From Acholoe squamosa (Eukaryota > Annelida > Polychaeta > Phyllodocida > Polynoidae), in assembly GCA_949317995.1 (NCBI GenBank), contig OX439040.1, positions 24,423,830 through 24,487,829 of the forward strand: DNA of 64,000 nucleotides. Reading direction: 5' to 3'. The first letter of the stretch is position 1, and each line of letters begins with the position of its first letter. Below, piece after piece: positions 1 through 11,157 of this stretch. Under the pieces are notes generated by a model. The model had not been told where the DNA came from. It saw nothing but the letters and a program-made list of their open reading frames with translations, and made no database searches. The position numbers and the translations under genes were made by a program.

Positions 1-1168
1 TCAAAGGTCGCCAACACTGGTATTTTCCGGTCTGCACTGGGTATTTAGAGTGGTACCACCTCCAGAATGCGTTGAGACGAAAAGTCCGGTAACCTTGGTA
101 ATGTGCCGGAAGGAGGGGGAGCAGGGACGGAAGGGGAGCAGGATATTATAGAAAATCTATGGGGGAAATGCACACGTGATAGGGGCTTAATCACCCACAT
201 CTCCTGATTCAGAAATGTTGTATGCACCTATATCTAAGAGCTTCATCGCTGTTTGAACAACAAATAGATCTTAGATCTATAGTACTAGTACTGCGCGTGC
301 TTTTAGGCTAAAAAGAGGGTACAACGTACTAGTAGGCCAGACGACAACAGCCTCTCACTACCGCTAACTTTCATTGCATTGATTATCCATACTTTGATAA
401 AATCTAGAAATTTGAGGCTGTGAGCTGGACTTTGGCACAGTGCCAGGCCAAGCCTTTTGCTGCAGCCAGCAGATACAAAATAGAGGATTATAAGTCAATC
501 AAAGCTCCAATCTTTCCATCTAAGCTCATGTGGCAAGGAAAATGTATTATAATTGTATGGCAAAATTTTGAAAAGCAGACATAAATTGGAAGTTTGTTAA
601 AAATCATTTGGTACCATTGGTACCAAATTTTAAACTACCACAAAGGCATCTGCGCTCTGCCGCTCCCGGTAGGAAGAGTCGGCAGTGAGCTCGGCCTACG
701 TACTAGCTACAACTTACCGGTAGTACCTCACTTTTAACCATTCAGGAAACGTTCTGACCTCTAGATTCATACAAAGCACTGTAAGTCTTGTTACTAATAA
801 AATCTTTCACATTCTAGTCCTTTGGACGAATAATCGGGATAAAGATTTTGAGAAAACATGGGAAAACTAAGACTCTAAAACGACTATCAGCTAAACCAAA
901 AGTAGTAATACTCAGCAATGTCTGGATCTTTTTAAATCTTACTTCAAATACCATTAGACTATCACTTTATGTGTTGGATTTATTCATTGAGCAAGTGGGA
1001 GCAAGTAGTTTTCTCTATGAAAATACAGTCTAAACTGAGATATATTTGTATAGAACAAAGAGCCGTTCACGAGACTGGTGTGCGATAATCAATGAAATGA
1101 ACGTCCATCATGGACGGTTCAAGTACTCCTTCCAACCTCCTCTGATCTTTACCCAAAAACAATGGCGG
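1..1168. other. non-coding, no gene seen
   Basis: AT-rich sequence with stops in every frame and only very short open frames. A stretch near 70-110 shares the words GAGACGAAAAGTCC and GGTAAC with the inverted repeat around 2,560, suggesting a relic of the same repeat family. I see nothing else that can be supported. Confidence 0.6.
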
Positions 1169-1409
1169 TGTCATATCCCAGAAGTTGGCGCATCCCAGAA
1201 GTTGGCTGCGCATGCGCAGTGTATGTTTTAAGCCTATTATCGCTCATGGGCCACAAACATCAATGAAAATAAATAACTTTTTGAAAACATAAAAACCAGG
1301 ATAACATCCCTCACTTCTTATAGAATTTGAAAGGACAACAACCCTAATGATACTGTTATTTTGAAAATTACGGCCAACTTCTGGGATGCTCGACTTTTGG
1401 GATATGACA
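1169..1409. mobile_element. MITE with TGTCATATCCCA termini
   Basis: A 241-bp non-coding element. Its left end TGTCATATCCCAGAAGTTGG is matched in inverted orientation by the right end, which reads CCAACTTCTGGGATG then GGGATATGACA, with a few mismatches. It is flanked by GCGG at 1165-1168 and 1410-1413, a candidate 4-bp target duplication. The interior at 1286-1370 is related to stretches at 6187-6268 and 61976-62065. It has no coding capacity, so it would depend on another element for mobility. Confidence 0.6.
1286..1370 (+). repeat. dispersed repeat, copy 1
   Basis: Shares with 6187-6268 and 61976-62065 a run containing GGATAACATCCCTC, TTATAGAATTTGAAA and ACAACAACCCTAATGATACTG. Here it lies inside the 1169-1409 MITE, so the other two may be fragments of the same family. 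Confidence 0.55.
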
Positions 1410-1468
1410 GCGGCATCACAGTGCCCCCTGGTTTTCCGTCAAGAACCAGTTAATCTAATATCGTCTAC

Positions 1469-1861
1469 TCACCCATTTGTGTGCTTAGACAGGCTACTGT
1501 CCTCTTTTGGACAATTTATTGTGGATTTTGAAGGTTCTTCCTTGGAGGAGTTTGTCTTTGAGTTTGAGGAAGTCCATTTCCTGTCCAAAACTTCGACTGG
1601 CATTTCAAGCCAGCAGCCTTGATGAAGTTCATTAATAATTTTATTTTGGGTCCGCAGTTCTTTACTCAACTCAAACCATTGGCTTTGGATCTGGAATAGT
1701 TGTTCTCCATTGAGGCGTAGCGCCTGACGGAATTCTTGTATTTCAGTCATTTGATCTTTGATCCGCTGTTCCAAGTCTTCAACACTGAAGCGTAGACCTA
1801 CAATGACGTCCTCGAAAGATGGGACTTTTTTTCTTCCTGTTTTGCTGCCTTTCATTCCCAT
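1469..1861 (-). CDS. 130-aa predicted coiled-coil ORF, unknown
   Basis: ATG at 1859-1861 opens a frame of 130 codons. Residues about 18-80 are rich in E, Q, L and K with heptad-like spacing (segments VEDLEQRIKDQMTEIQEF and QWFELSKELRTQNKIINEL), so a coiled coil is likely. The C-terminal 40 residues are Ser/Lys-rich and low in complexity. I do not recognise a family. It could be the start of a retroelement ORF1 or an exon of a host gene. No poly(A) signal, splice context or partner gene supports it, so the call is weak. Confidence 0.3.
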   Translation of the reverse strand: MGMKGSKTGRKKVPSFEDVIVGLRFSVEDLEQRIKDQMTEIQEFRQALRLNGEQLFQIQSQWFELSKELRTQNKIINELHQGCWLEMPVEVLDRKWTSSNSKTNSSKEEPSKSTINCPKEDSSLSKHTNG

Positions 1862-2429
1862 AATTTCCTTTCCTAGTCGTCAATTTTTGTGAATTAGTTT
1901 CCACTTTGATTGCTGTCATTGGGCAAAACTGCAGAAAAAGGCCGACTACTGAGACAAGGCGCTGCTGCTTACACTGGGCCCCGCAAGATAGCTGTGGGAC
2001 CAGTGTAGGTGTTGCTTTTTTAGCTACGTGTCTATGACGTCACGTGTATCTCATATTTATGAAGTTGCTAGGTAACGGTGACTTTGGCGGCATGGTTACC
2101 ATTGTTACCACCGGGACACGCTTCCCCAGCAAAACGGAGGTTGCACTACTTCCTCCTTGGTCCTTGGATCGCCTTGAATCAGGTAAAGAACTTAGAAGCA
2201 AAGATTTCATTTGGCGTGCTTTCATCCCCTTTTCATATTATTGATTGATACAAGGGTAGAGTGTAGAAATTAGAATCTGGGTCCCTGCCTCTGACCTTTT
2301 CTGTGCTGTGGGACCGACCGTAGACGTATATCCTCACCCAAACATCCACCCAACACTCCCCGCCCAACCCAAACATCATGCAAACAGTCTACGCCCGACC
2401 CGGATATAGTCCGGACAATCTTAGGGAGT

Positions 2430-2545
2430 TATAATTTTTTAACAACAGGGGGGGGGCTGGTGGGTTTGACGGGGGGGTCAGATTTTTTTCGAAAAGATTT
2501 TCAGCGAAAAAGCCCGCGCGTTACTATAGGTTAAAAGGGCGCGTT
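2430..2545 (+). mobile_element. fragment of GGGAGTGGTCATT MITE family
   Basis: Begins with a degraded end (TTAGGGAGTTATAATTTTTT, AACAACAGGGGG) followed by the family's G-rich interior, TTTTCAGCGAAAAAGCCCG and CGCGTTACTATAGGTTAAA. It corresponds to the left part of the full copy at 63258-63580 and breaks off at about 2545, where another inverted repeat begins. Confidence 0.5.
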
Positions 2546-2815
2546 CGCACATGATTCATTGAGACGAAAAGTCCCGTAACTACGGCAACGGTCCGACGTC
2601 GGCACACCGGATGCCGGGGACAAAGTGGTGCTCTGCGCTTTGCGATCCCTGTCATGTACCATAATAAAGATGCTACACTGGAGCCTTTTAATGGTGGACA
2701 TAGTGCTGACGCACACAAATTTGTCCCCGGCACAGTATGGCGCAATCCGTGCGCACGTGACAAGTTACCTTGGCGACTTACTACGATACGTGGTTACCGT
2801 CCGGACGAATTTCAG
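2545..2815. repeat. imperfect foldback repeat
   Basis: The left arm (including GCCGGGGACAAAGTGG near 2613) is repeated in inverted order on the right (TTTGTCCCCGGCACAGTATGG near 2720), and the flanks GACGAAAAGTCC...GGTAAC also pair across a centre near 2680. It is probably a MITE. The non-LTR coding remnant starts immediately after it. Confidence 0.45.
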
Positions 2816-2817
2816 AA

Positions 2818-3886
2818 AACAGAAAAAGTCTCAAACACCCTAAGAGTAGTATTCGGCAAAGACAAATCAAAAATACTACAAATTGGAACAACGACTAACC
2901 CTGACAACCCCAAAATCAACGACATGGAAATAGAGAAAACAGACAAATACAAGTACCTGGGCGAAACGCTCAACTCAAAGAATAACCTAGACGACCATAT
3001 AGACACGATAAAGAATAAAGCAGAGGGAGCCCTACAAACGGTCCTATACATAGCGGGCAATGAAAACTACAACAACATAGAACTTGAAACTATCTGGAAA
3101 CTCGTGGAGACCTGCATCATCCCGACAATAACCTACGGTGCTGAGACATGGAACACAAGGAAAAAAGACACTGATGCCCTCAACCAAATCCTAGACAACC
3201 AACTAAAAAGAATCCTACGACTACCCCAAGCAACCCCAAGGGAATGCATATATGATGAGCTTAGAATCCTTGACATAGAACACAGAATCCTAGAACTACA
3301 GGTCAACTACCTGACCAAAATAACTAAATCCCAAGGCGAAGAGATCACAATAGCAAACACGAGAGCAAGACCGACCTCATGGATACAGAAGACCAAAAAA
3401 GCATCCGAAGAACTCCAAACCCCGATCAACATACTGACAGACCTACCCACCACCAAGCGCAAAACGACCATAAAGAAAGCAGTGAAGGCAAAACAAGCAC
3501 TCTGCATGAAAACAACCGGCGTAAAAAAAAGCAAGTTCAATTACCTGACTGAAAACAAAAGGAAATACAGCTGCGAATCTCATCACTACCTGACCAAACT
3601 AACTAAAGAACAAGCAAGGAGAATCTTCATGGCCAGAACCAGAATGATAAGAGCGAAAGATAACTATAGGAAAATGCACCACACACAAGAGTGTAGGGGG
3701 TGTGGCCACACTCCAGAAACCCAACAACACCTACTAGAAACGTGCCCAACCATACATGACAACCAAGACTCCACAACCCAAATCAAACTAGAAGACATCT
3801 TCACTGACAACCTAACCCTACTTAAGAGGACAGCATCCAAACTAGACATGATAGAAAAACAACTCAACATATGGGAAAATGCATAG
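2818..3886 (+). pseudogene. 5'-truncated non-LTR retrotransposon ORF2, C-terminal part
   Basis: An open frame runs to the stop at 3884-3886. From about 2818 it reads like the region downstream of the catalytic core of a non-LTR reverse transcriptase: the FGKDKSKILQIG and YKYLGETLNSKNNLDDHI thumb-type segments, TITYGAETWNTRKKD, then basic helical sequence and a terminal Cys/His motif CRGCGHTPETQQHLLETC (C-x2-C-x7-H-x4-C) typical of C-terminal zinc motifs in several LINE clades. The palm motifs are absent, so the copy is 5'-truncated, the usual outcome of incomplete target-primed reverse transcription. The frame stays open upstream to 2654 by chance through the foldback repeat. No disabling stop lies inside the remaining part, suggesting a fairly young insertion. 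Confidence 0.75.
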
Positions 3887-3950
3887 CCGCCCTACCCCCA
3901 GGGAGCACCCTGGTTACCCAGGGAACATGCACGTAGTATAGTATAGTAAG
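3887..3950 (+). other. 3' end of the truncated LINE
   Basis: Directly after the stop comes a short hairpin-forming stretch (CCCAGGGAGCACCCTGG, then TTACCCAGGG) and a short GTATA-type repeat (GTAGTATAGTATAGTAAG). This is compatible with a LINE 3' UTR stem-loop and simple tail. Confidence 0.5.
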
Positions 3951-3954
3951 GCCC

Positions 3955-4262
3955 CTGGTGGGGGGGTCAAAAAAGTTTTGACCCATCAAGAGGGGGGGCT
4001 AAAAAAATTTACCCTCTTTTTAGCAAAAAAGCCAGCGCGCAACTATAGATCAAATTAGCCGGGGCATGAAAAAATTTGACTGCCGTCGAGGGGGGGTGTA
4101 AAGAATTTCTGCGCAATAAGTCACCCTCCCCTCGACGGCAGTCAAAATTTTTTGCGCCGCCCGCACCAGAGGTACGGAGAATTTTCACGCCCCTATTTGA
4201 TCTATAGTTGCGCGCTGGCTTTTTTGCTAAAAAGAGGGTAAATTTTTTTAGTCCCCCCCCAT
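3955..4262. repeat. large palindrome built from two head-to-head MITE halves
   Basis: The left arm (CTAAAAAAATTTACCCTC, TTTTTAGCAAAAAAGCC, AGCGCGCAACTATAGATCAAAT, CTGCCGTCGAGGG) is repeated in reverse complement on the right (CCCTCGACGGCAG, ATTTGATCTATAGTTGCGCG, GGCTTTTTTGCTAAAAAG). Arms are about 130 bp around a centre near 4,115. Both arms match the interior of the MITE at 63258-63580. Confidence 0.65.
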
Positions 4263-5423
4263 CTAGAAGTTGTGGCCAAAGATATCCAAAATCTAGGGGT
4301 TTTCTAAAACACCCTGTAAAACCTTATTTCACTTCCAGTAGGAGTTTTTAAAAAATTCCAAAAATCCTAGATAGATACATATACGCCCCATTTAATCGAG
4401 TAGTCGAATGACCTTTTGACCTTGACCTTTGACCTAGATCTTACTCTCGGAGGTCACCAAGCTTCACATTCAAACAACAAAATCCTTTGGGAGCATGTGA
4501 GAGCATTGTCCGATTGTTCTGAAATTTTTTACAGTGCATCTTGAGATAAAGTCCAACCTAAATACTGAGTAGCAACCAGTAGCATTGATAACTTCATTGT
4601 TTGGGCAGATTCTGGAAATACCATGTCTTCGACAATAGCAGAATCCAATGTTTTCTCAAATGGAAGCACTTTTGTTGTATATGGTTGGATAGGCCTTTCT
4701 TTGGTCTATACATTAAACCATTAACCTGTAAACATATGTTAAAGAGCACTCCCCCAGAGAAGAGGGTTCAGACCAGTGTCTGCAGAGCCTGCCTGGGCCC
4801 CCTGCACAGCTCCCAGTACCGGGGTACCGTACCCTAAGTGGCGCCCCTAGTGGATTCTGGGGTCCCTACTAGAGGCTAAGATTTTCGGTGTGTCCGGAAA
4901 TTGCGTCCAGGTCAACCAATGATATCATATTAGCTAGGAGGTACATGCCATAACAGAAGGATTACCATGTATGAAAAGTAGAACAAAGTACCTCCATAGA
5001 TTTTGCTTGTTGGGGGGTCCATGAAATTTTCAGATTTTCAAATGTGTAAATTTTCAAGTTGATGGAAATTAAAATAATGTATACCGTATGAATGCCCTTG
5101 CATTAATTTATCGTAATATGTGTTTTGAAAGAAAAAAAAAATTATTAAAGATTTTATGCGAAAAATGAGTTTTACCACAAAAAAAAGGTGCAAGGTCGCC
5201 TTTTATCTATGTGTGTCATTTGGCTAATTGCAATTATTTGTAAGAAATAAAATTCAAATATTGTTTTAAAGATTGTGAATCAATAGTTGAGATAAGATAA
5301 TATCAAGTGACGTCATAGCTCAAATGGAAGTGATGAATAGAGATCCATTTTAAATGTAATTACCTTCATTTGTGTCCATAAATTAACACCGTAACACCTT
5401 TTATTCAATGGAATTAAAGAATT
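4263..5423. other. non-coding, no gene seen
   Basis: AT-rich DNA with no convincing open frame, no RNA gene and no clear inverted repeat. The stretch around 5,100-5,160 is poly(A)-rich. Confidence 0.5.
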
Positions 5424-5631
5424 GTGTCGTAATCCCTTTTTGGGGATTGCGGGACATTGCTGGCGGGCCACTTACCCCATGGAAACAACAGTCACAGTGG
5501 CACCACCCCAGGCCGGCCACGGTGCTACTCAAAATCTCATCCTACCCTTACCATTTCGCTCCGCCCCACTGTACTGTTCACATCTATTTTTTCGCTCCGC
5601 TCCACTGTACTGTTTACAACTATTTTTACCC
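5424..5631 (+). repeat. split direct repeat A1 of element A
   Basis: Begins GTGTCGTAATCCCTTTTTGG and matches 11421-11592 through CCATTTCGCTCCGC and CAACTATTTTTACCC. A1 has an internal duplication of about 35 bp (TTTCGCTCCGC...CACTGTACTGTT), which explains its greater length. Confidence 0.75.
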
Positions 5632-6186
5632 TGCGGGGCAAACTACACCTTAGGTTACACCTTTATGGACATTATTATTAACCTGTGACATTACCAGCTG
5701 AAATGGCGCAGTATATTGGACATACTCGACGGCTCGGATAAAACGCCGTGGTCGGACCGATATGCCACTACATACTCAGCTAGGAAGGGTAAGGAAAGTG
5801 CTTTTGATAAGCCTTGGACTGACAATGTGCGCCTGCAAGCCCTTGAAACTATGGTAGAAAGGATGGCAGAGCGTTTTGAGGCCTTTATACGTATTGCTGA
5901 CAACAAACCGGATGGACAACATGGCGGTTCCCGCCAACTGTTGGTGCCAAAACAAGATGGCGGCCCCCTGTTCCAAGATGGCGCCCCACTGTCCCTGGAT
6001 GGCCCCGCCATGTCACATGAACAACATGGTGACTCCTCACGTGACCAGCATGGCGACATTTCCAGCGTTCTCCTAACAGACTTTGCAACCTCGAAATTGT
6101 ATGGCGCTAGGATTAAAAGATCTGCTGGGAGAGTGACAAAGGTTGCTTAATCTCGAAACAAATAGTTTTTTTATTGAAAGGAAGAA

Positions 6187-6268
6187 ACCATGATAATATC
6201 CCTCTCCTCTTATAGAAATCGAAAAAACAACAACCCTAATGATACTGCCCCTACGCCGTAGAACTATG
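6187..6268 (+). repeat. dispersed repeat, copy 2
   Basis: Contains ACCATGATAATATCCCTC, AAAACAACAACCCTAATGAT and CCCTACGCCGTAGAACTA, shared with 61976-62065 and in part with 1286-1370. Confidence 0.55.
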
Positions 6269-6972
6269 ATTAATGCAAAGTGTAACTTGATTTTTCGCGG
6301 AAACATTGCTCACGGAGCGACATTTTGTATATTACAACGTCAACATCCAAGATGGCGGCACCCATGACGAGGCACTCCCCCGGACTTTTATGCCCACACC
6401 ATTCCATGACAACACACGCCCTGACACACGACACGAGGAAAGGTTGGGGTGCTGGCAGGTGGGAAACTCCCCGGAGCAGTGACAACATGTATACATCGGC
6501 ACAACGCTGATGGGAGTCGGCGGCCTACCCTCCTCCACAACACCGCCAACACAGCACGACCGCGGCACGTCAGTGTCCCACATACAACTACCGCAGACCA
6601 AAGGCACCAAGCTACCATAGACCACCACCAGCCTGACATGTCACATAGGCCCGGCAGGATACCAGTGGGCCGAGAACAGGCTATGGATAATTCTTTAAAA
6701 GCTGAATGTCTCATCATACACCGTACTGCCGGTAAGGACGACATATTAGCTGACCCCCTCATTAGCGAGGCACTCATTAAACCATACATGTACATGTGAC
6801 GCCCCGGGGTCCACAATATGCGTAAGAAAATAGAACTTAGAGATGGCATGGGCATTATCGAATATCTTACTTGCTATATTCGCATGGTTCGTGACCCTAC
6901 TACATTTAGAACATATATTGGAGGATGCCATGGTAGACCCAGACGTAGCTCAGTCGTGGTAACAGGACCTAT

Positions 6973-7419
6973 TTGACACAATGGAGTCAGAAAACCTGGG
7001 ATGGGAACACTACCAGGGCAGATTCCAAAATGACAGGCTCAGCAATTAGGGGGAAACAAAAACACAACTCAACTGGTATCAACCAACACAACAGTGACAA
7101 TAAGTCAGAGGTCAATTGTAGTGACTTCAACTCGGCTAGGGGATGCCAGTATAACAAGCACCATAATGCAGGCAACCTACGCCTACTGCACTTCTGCTCA
7201 CATTGCCACAGCTCACAAGGGGGACGGAAGAAATACTCCCACCACTCACTCACGACATGTAGGGCGAAACAGGGTGCGACACATACCACGCAACAACAAC
7301 ACCATCATGCATCAGCACCTCAACACGCATCACAGATGCATCACCAACAACCAATGCCCTACCAGCTTTGGGCACTAGCACAGCCCACACAACATCCTCA
7401 TACACAACACACTATGTAA
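6973..7419 (+). pseudogene. gag remnant of YR element A
   Basis: A 148-codon open segment with a Cys/His cluster reading DFNSARGCQY, then FCSHCHSSQGG, then SHHSLTTC. Its order (C...C-x2-C...H...C) resembles the zinc-binding C terminus of DIRS-order Gag proteins. The C-terminal part is Gln/His/Pro-rich. Upstream sequence (5,700-6,970) holds only short open pieces, so most of Gag is destroyed or unrecognisable. Assignment rests on the motif and on position just upstream of reverse transcriptase remnants. Confidence 0.5.
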
Positions 7420-7709
7420 CATACCTCAACACGCCCCCCAACCAGGGCCCACTCCTTCGACCACAGGCACCACCCTTCTTCCCAGCAAAAAACTAGGGGT
7501 GAGTGTCCCATGTGTAGAGAGCAGCATGGAGATGCTCAAAAAGGTCCCAGGTTCCATAAATGATGTACATAGTACTCCTGACACTTGTACAGCGCACTCG
7601 TTGTCTAACACATGTGTTGATATCCAGTCTGATTATTGTGTGCAAAATGATGATGTTCATGAACCCCCTCTTGTACCCCCTGGCGGGCCGCCACCCCACT
7701 GACCACATG

Positions 7710-8683
7710 GCCTCCCAGGGCTATGCCTATAACCCATTTGGCAGGGATACCACCGCCTGCCAACAACCTCATCCGGTCCTGGCCGACCCCAATGGGGCCA
7801 CATACCCAGACTTCGAGTCAATACGCCATATGTGCGAATTTGATTTCTTCATGGACCATATTGATATTTCACCTATGGCATTCGCTCGTCACCGTATTGA
7901 CTACTGGCCCGACCTGAGCACACAGTGGGTAGAGATGGGTTCGGGGCCAGCACACTTGGCGGATATATACCTGCAGGTCAAGGCTACCGGCCTCCCCAAC
8001 TGTCTCGCAGTCCATGCCATCCTGCCGACCCACCTCAACCTCAGCGCATGGCGAAGGTACCTTGGCGGAGACTCAGCGCACCACCGCCTACTCGACTACC
8101 TCCATTTCGGCTTCCCCATGGGGTATATGGGCCCCTTGACACATAACTCACATGTCGACAATCACCCCAGTGGGTCCAGATACCCACAACAGATGATAAA
8201 TTCATAGTGAAAAAACTGGGCCTTGGGGCCATTATTGGCCCATTCGACAGTAGCCCCTTCACTCAGTGGACGCATACTACCCCACTGATGTCACGCCCAA
8301 AGTCTGACCCGAATGAAAGGCACATCATCACTGATTTTTGTTTGTTTGTTTAGTTTTTTATGTCCGGGGGCCATCGAGGAACTCAGACATTCAACATCAT
8401 CACTGACTTAACCTTCCCACATACTGAGTCGATCAATGCATTTATAATCAAAAACACTGCTATGGCCGAGGTACTCTAACATGGGCTACCTACTATTGAG
8501 CATTTGATTAATTATGTTATACACGCAGGTCAAAATGCGTACATGTTCTCACTGGATCTTTCTAACGCATATAATAATTTCAAATCGGATCCACTTGACT
8601 GGCCTCTATTGTCACTAAAATTGGAGGGTCATCATTTGTCGATGCCCTTTGGGGGCAGCTGTAGCTCCGCCCACATGTAGAGA
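7710..8683 (+). pseudogene. reverse transcriptase N-terminal remnant, element A
   Basis: The open frame to 8207 contains NLSAWRRYL followed by LLDYLHFGFPMGYMGP and NHPSGS, a segment typical just before the palm in DIRS-order reverse transcriptases. A frame change follows. Then come ERHIITD, a 59-bp foreign insertion (8335-8393), and a stop-containing stretch with motif A (FSLDLSNAYNNF, near 8,550) and SMPFGGSCSSAHM near 8,640. In-frame stops near 8,478 and 8,677 confirm decay. Confidence 0.65.
8335..8393 (-). mobile_element. 59-bp retroposed micro-insertion, copy 1
   Basis: Flanked by a perfect 13-bp duplication ACATCATCACTGA (8322-8334 and 8394-8406). On the minus strand it reads GTCTGAGTTCCTCGATGGCC, CCCGGACATAAAA, then an (AAAC)n tail. 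The same sequence occurs at 10853-10907 and 58031-58091 with different duplications. The tail and duplications indicate target-primed reverse transcription of a very short template end. Confidence 0.85.
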
Positions 8684-9508
8684 GTGGCGGAGGCTATAGT
8701 GGGCATCCTCATGGAAGAAGGCATACATGCCATTATGTACCTAGATGACTTGGCGGTTGTAGCATCGACTAAACCGAGAGCTAAGTTCCAATATACCCGG
8801 GTAAAATCTCTACTAATTGAACTCGGACTGCCTGAAGCCATAGACAAAGCTCAACCTCCGGCAAGATCCATACGCTGGCTCGGGGTCATAATAAACATTG
8901 ACAATATGACCATTGCAGTTCTGGATGATGGCCCAGCCCGACCTTTCCTCCACACACTCCTCCAGGCGTTAAGGTCCATGCCGGGCCTTGACACACCCAT
9001 TACAACGGCCATACGAACGGACCTACACGTCCTTAATGAGCTGTGCAACGACTGGAATGGTGTCGGGTTTATACCACCCCCGGTCCCAAACGATGAAATG
9101 TGGGTAAGTGCCTCCCTTACAGGTATCAGTGCAGCCAATCACACATACGCTTACAGACAGGAGAAACGCCCGCCGGTTGGTCGACAGTACATTATTACAG
9201 AGCTGGAATCGGCGAACATTGTGGTAGCCCTCCATTCCTTAATTAGAACAGCTGATAGGGGGGCACACATCCGAGTCCACTGTGACAATATGGGTGCCGT
9301 TTCGGCACTTAAGATGGGGAGAGCACACAACGGTGTACTCAACCAACCCTCTCGCGCAGTATGGGCACTGCAGGCCAAACTGCAGATACACCTCTCATTC
9401 AAGTATATAAACACTAAAAACAATAACATTGCGGACGCATTGAGCAGGTCCCACATGTCGCGCCATAACCGACTAATGGCCGACCGGCTTATCACCCAGC
9501 ACAACTAA
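8684..9508 (+). pseudogene. RT palm C-terminal half plus RNase H, element A
   Basis: A 274-codon open stretch with the catalytic YLDDLAVVA box (near 8,735), the primer-grip region SIRWLGVIINIDNMT, and an RNase H domain: YIITELESANIVVAL (Glu), RVHCDNMGAVSALKMG (Asp) and the terminal ADALSRSHMS. This order (RT then RNase H, ending in ADxLSR) fits DIRS-order Pol proteins. The N-terminal half lies upstream in other frames. The first RNase H Asp strand is not obvious. Confidence 0.75.
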
Positions 9509-9596
9509 TGTGAAATTACCCCTTGCCTGTATTTTCTAACAGACATTCAACCGTCATTCTCCTACAGATTCCAGGTGGAATGCACTGGCCGCGCTG

Positions 9597-9953
9597 GTGG
9601 AGAAGCGCCAGGACAAGGCAAGGACCCAGGCTACCAAAAAGAACCACAAATCGACGGTAAAAGCCTATATCAACTTTTGCCTCGATATGGACATAGCTAT
9701 CCTGGCCCCTACAGTGGTAGACATATGCATGTTCATAGAGGACCAGATGCTGAACAAGCTGGCCCCGGGTACAATTGCCAACAAACTGACCCACATTCGC
9801 CAGTTTCTGAAACTGGCCGATGGACACATGTCTGGCATCAACAACCCGAGAATCAGGAGGGCACTGGACGCCATAGAAAAAGACAAGACATATGTCCCCA
9901 GAGCAAAGCCAGAAATCGATTCTACGTCAGGTCCTATCCAACATCCCAAGTGA
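9597..9953 (+). pseudogene. tyrosine recombinase N-terminal domain, element A
   Basis: The frame reads ARTQATKKNHKSTVKAYINF, LDMDIAILAPTVVDICMFIE and LAPGTIANKLTHIRQFLKL, the helical SAM-like core-binding domain of phage-type integrases. It then shifts frame. The catalytic domain continues in pieces: FFAGLRQV near 9,990 (candidate first catalytic Arg), the amplified 169-bp block, and 10912-11142. Confidence 0.6.
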
Positions 9954-10021
9954 CCCAGTGGGAGTTACAATTCGCGGCATACTACTGACTATCTTCTTCG
10001 CAGGCCTGCGACAGGTCGGAG

Positions 10022-10697
10022 GTGGCCCCCCCACTCAGTGCAACAGTTCGCACCAATTCACCACTTAACGCGGGCAGACGTCATGATGGGCGAGACTGTT
10101 CAGATCCTGATCAAGCACGCCAAAAACATGCAGAATGTAGGGCAGTACAAGCACGTGACGCTCCATGCTGCATCAAACCCCATCTTCCCCATGGCCCCCC
10201 CACTCAGTGCAACAGTTTGCACCAATTCACCACTTAACGCGGGCAGACGTCATGGTGGGCGAGACTGTTCAGATCCTGATCAAGCACGCCAAAAACATGC
10301 AGAATGTAGGGCAGTACAAGCACGTGACGCTCAATGCTGCATCAAACCCCATCTTCCCCATGGCCCCCCCACTCAGTGCAACAGTTTGCACCAATTCACC
10401 ACTTAACGCGGGCAGACGTCATGGTGGGCGAGACTGTTCAGATCCTGATCAAGCACGCCAAAAACATGCAGAATGTAGGGCAGTACAAGCACGTGACGCT
10501 CCATGCTGCATCAAACCCCATCTTCCCCATGGCCCCCCCACTCAGTGCAACAGTTTGCACCAATTAACCACTTAACGCCGGCAGACGTCATGGTGGGCGA
10601 GACTGTTCAGATCCTGATCAAGCATGCCAAAAACAAGCAGAATGTAGGGCAGTACAAGCATGTGACGCTCCATGCTGCATCAAACCCCATCTTCTGC
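10022..10697 (+). repeat. four tandem copies of a 169-bp segment
   Basis: The unit containing CCCCCCCACTCAGTGCAACAG, CGGGCAGACGTCATG and GGGCGAGACTGTTCAGATCC repeats about four times with a period of 169 bp and few differences. It lies within the recombinase catalytic region of element A. As 169 is not a multiple of three, each copy shifts the frame, so the open frames here are artefacts of the repeat. Confidence 0.85.
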
Positions 10698-10852
10698 CCA
10701 GTATCAACACTCAAGTGAATACTCAAACCGTCGCTGACAAGGTCTTTACACCAACCCATGTTCACATACCCGGGCACATCAGTACCAATCCCACTGTCAG
10801 ACGTCACAATGTGACAATGCTCTCTGATGTCTGACAATGTGACAATGCTCTG

Positions 10853-10907
10853 TCTGAGTTCCTCGATGGCCCCCGGACGTAAAACTAAACAAACAAACAA
10901 ACAAAAA
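10853..10907 (+). mobile_element. 55-bp retroposed micro-insertion, copy 2
   Basis: TCTGAGTTCCTCGATGGCCC, then CCGGACGTAAAACTAAAC and an (AAAC)n tail, flanked by the 12-bp duplication GACAATGCTCTG at 10841-10852 and 10908-10919. Same family as 8335-8393 and 58031-58091. Confidence 0.85.
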
Positions 10908-10911
10908 GACA

Positions 10912-11142
10912 ATGCTCTGGGACAATACCCTCAGGAAGTTTGGGATACCAGTGAGGAAGTATTCCCTCTATTCCATACGAAAGACAACGTCCACGACAGC
11001 CTACAACAGTGGCTGCACTGAACTCGAAGTACAGCACTTCGGAGGCTGGACCTCAAGGACGTACAAGACATATATCACACGCGCAGACAGACTGAAAGTC
11101 AATAAGGCTCTTATTAATGCCATCACGGACTATGACACATAA
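10912..11142 (+). pseudogene. tyrosine recombinase C-terminal remnant, element A
   Basis: The frame includes YSIRKTTSTTAYNSG (box around the second catalytic Arg, with the His position occupied by Tyr), VQHFGGWTSRTYKTYIT (candidate nucleophile Tyr) and a short tail ending at 11142, directly before repeat B1. This is the expected end of the YR gene. Confidence 0.6.
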
Positions 11143-11157
11143 ATATTCTGGCGTTTG

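Noticed and set aside
2654..2815. N-terminal extension of the truncated LINE frame
   Set aside because: This stretch is part of a foldback repeat and does not look like reverse transcriptase; the frame is open by chance.
5716..6150. 144-codon open frame at the start of YR element A
   Set aside because: No ATG in frame near its start and no Gag-like motif; kept only as unassigned gag debris.
10022..10718. Overlapping plus-strand open frames resembling a repeat protein
   Set aside because: Produced by the 169-bp tandem copies, which change frame at each unit; the real content is recombinase gene debris.
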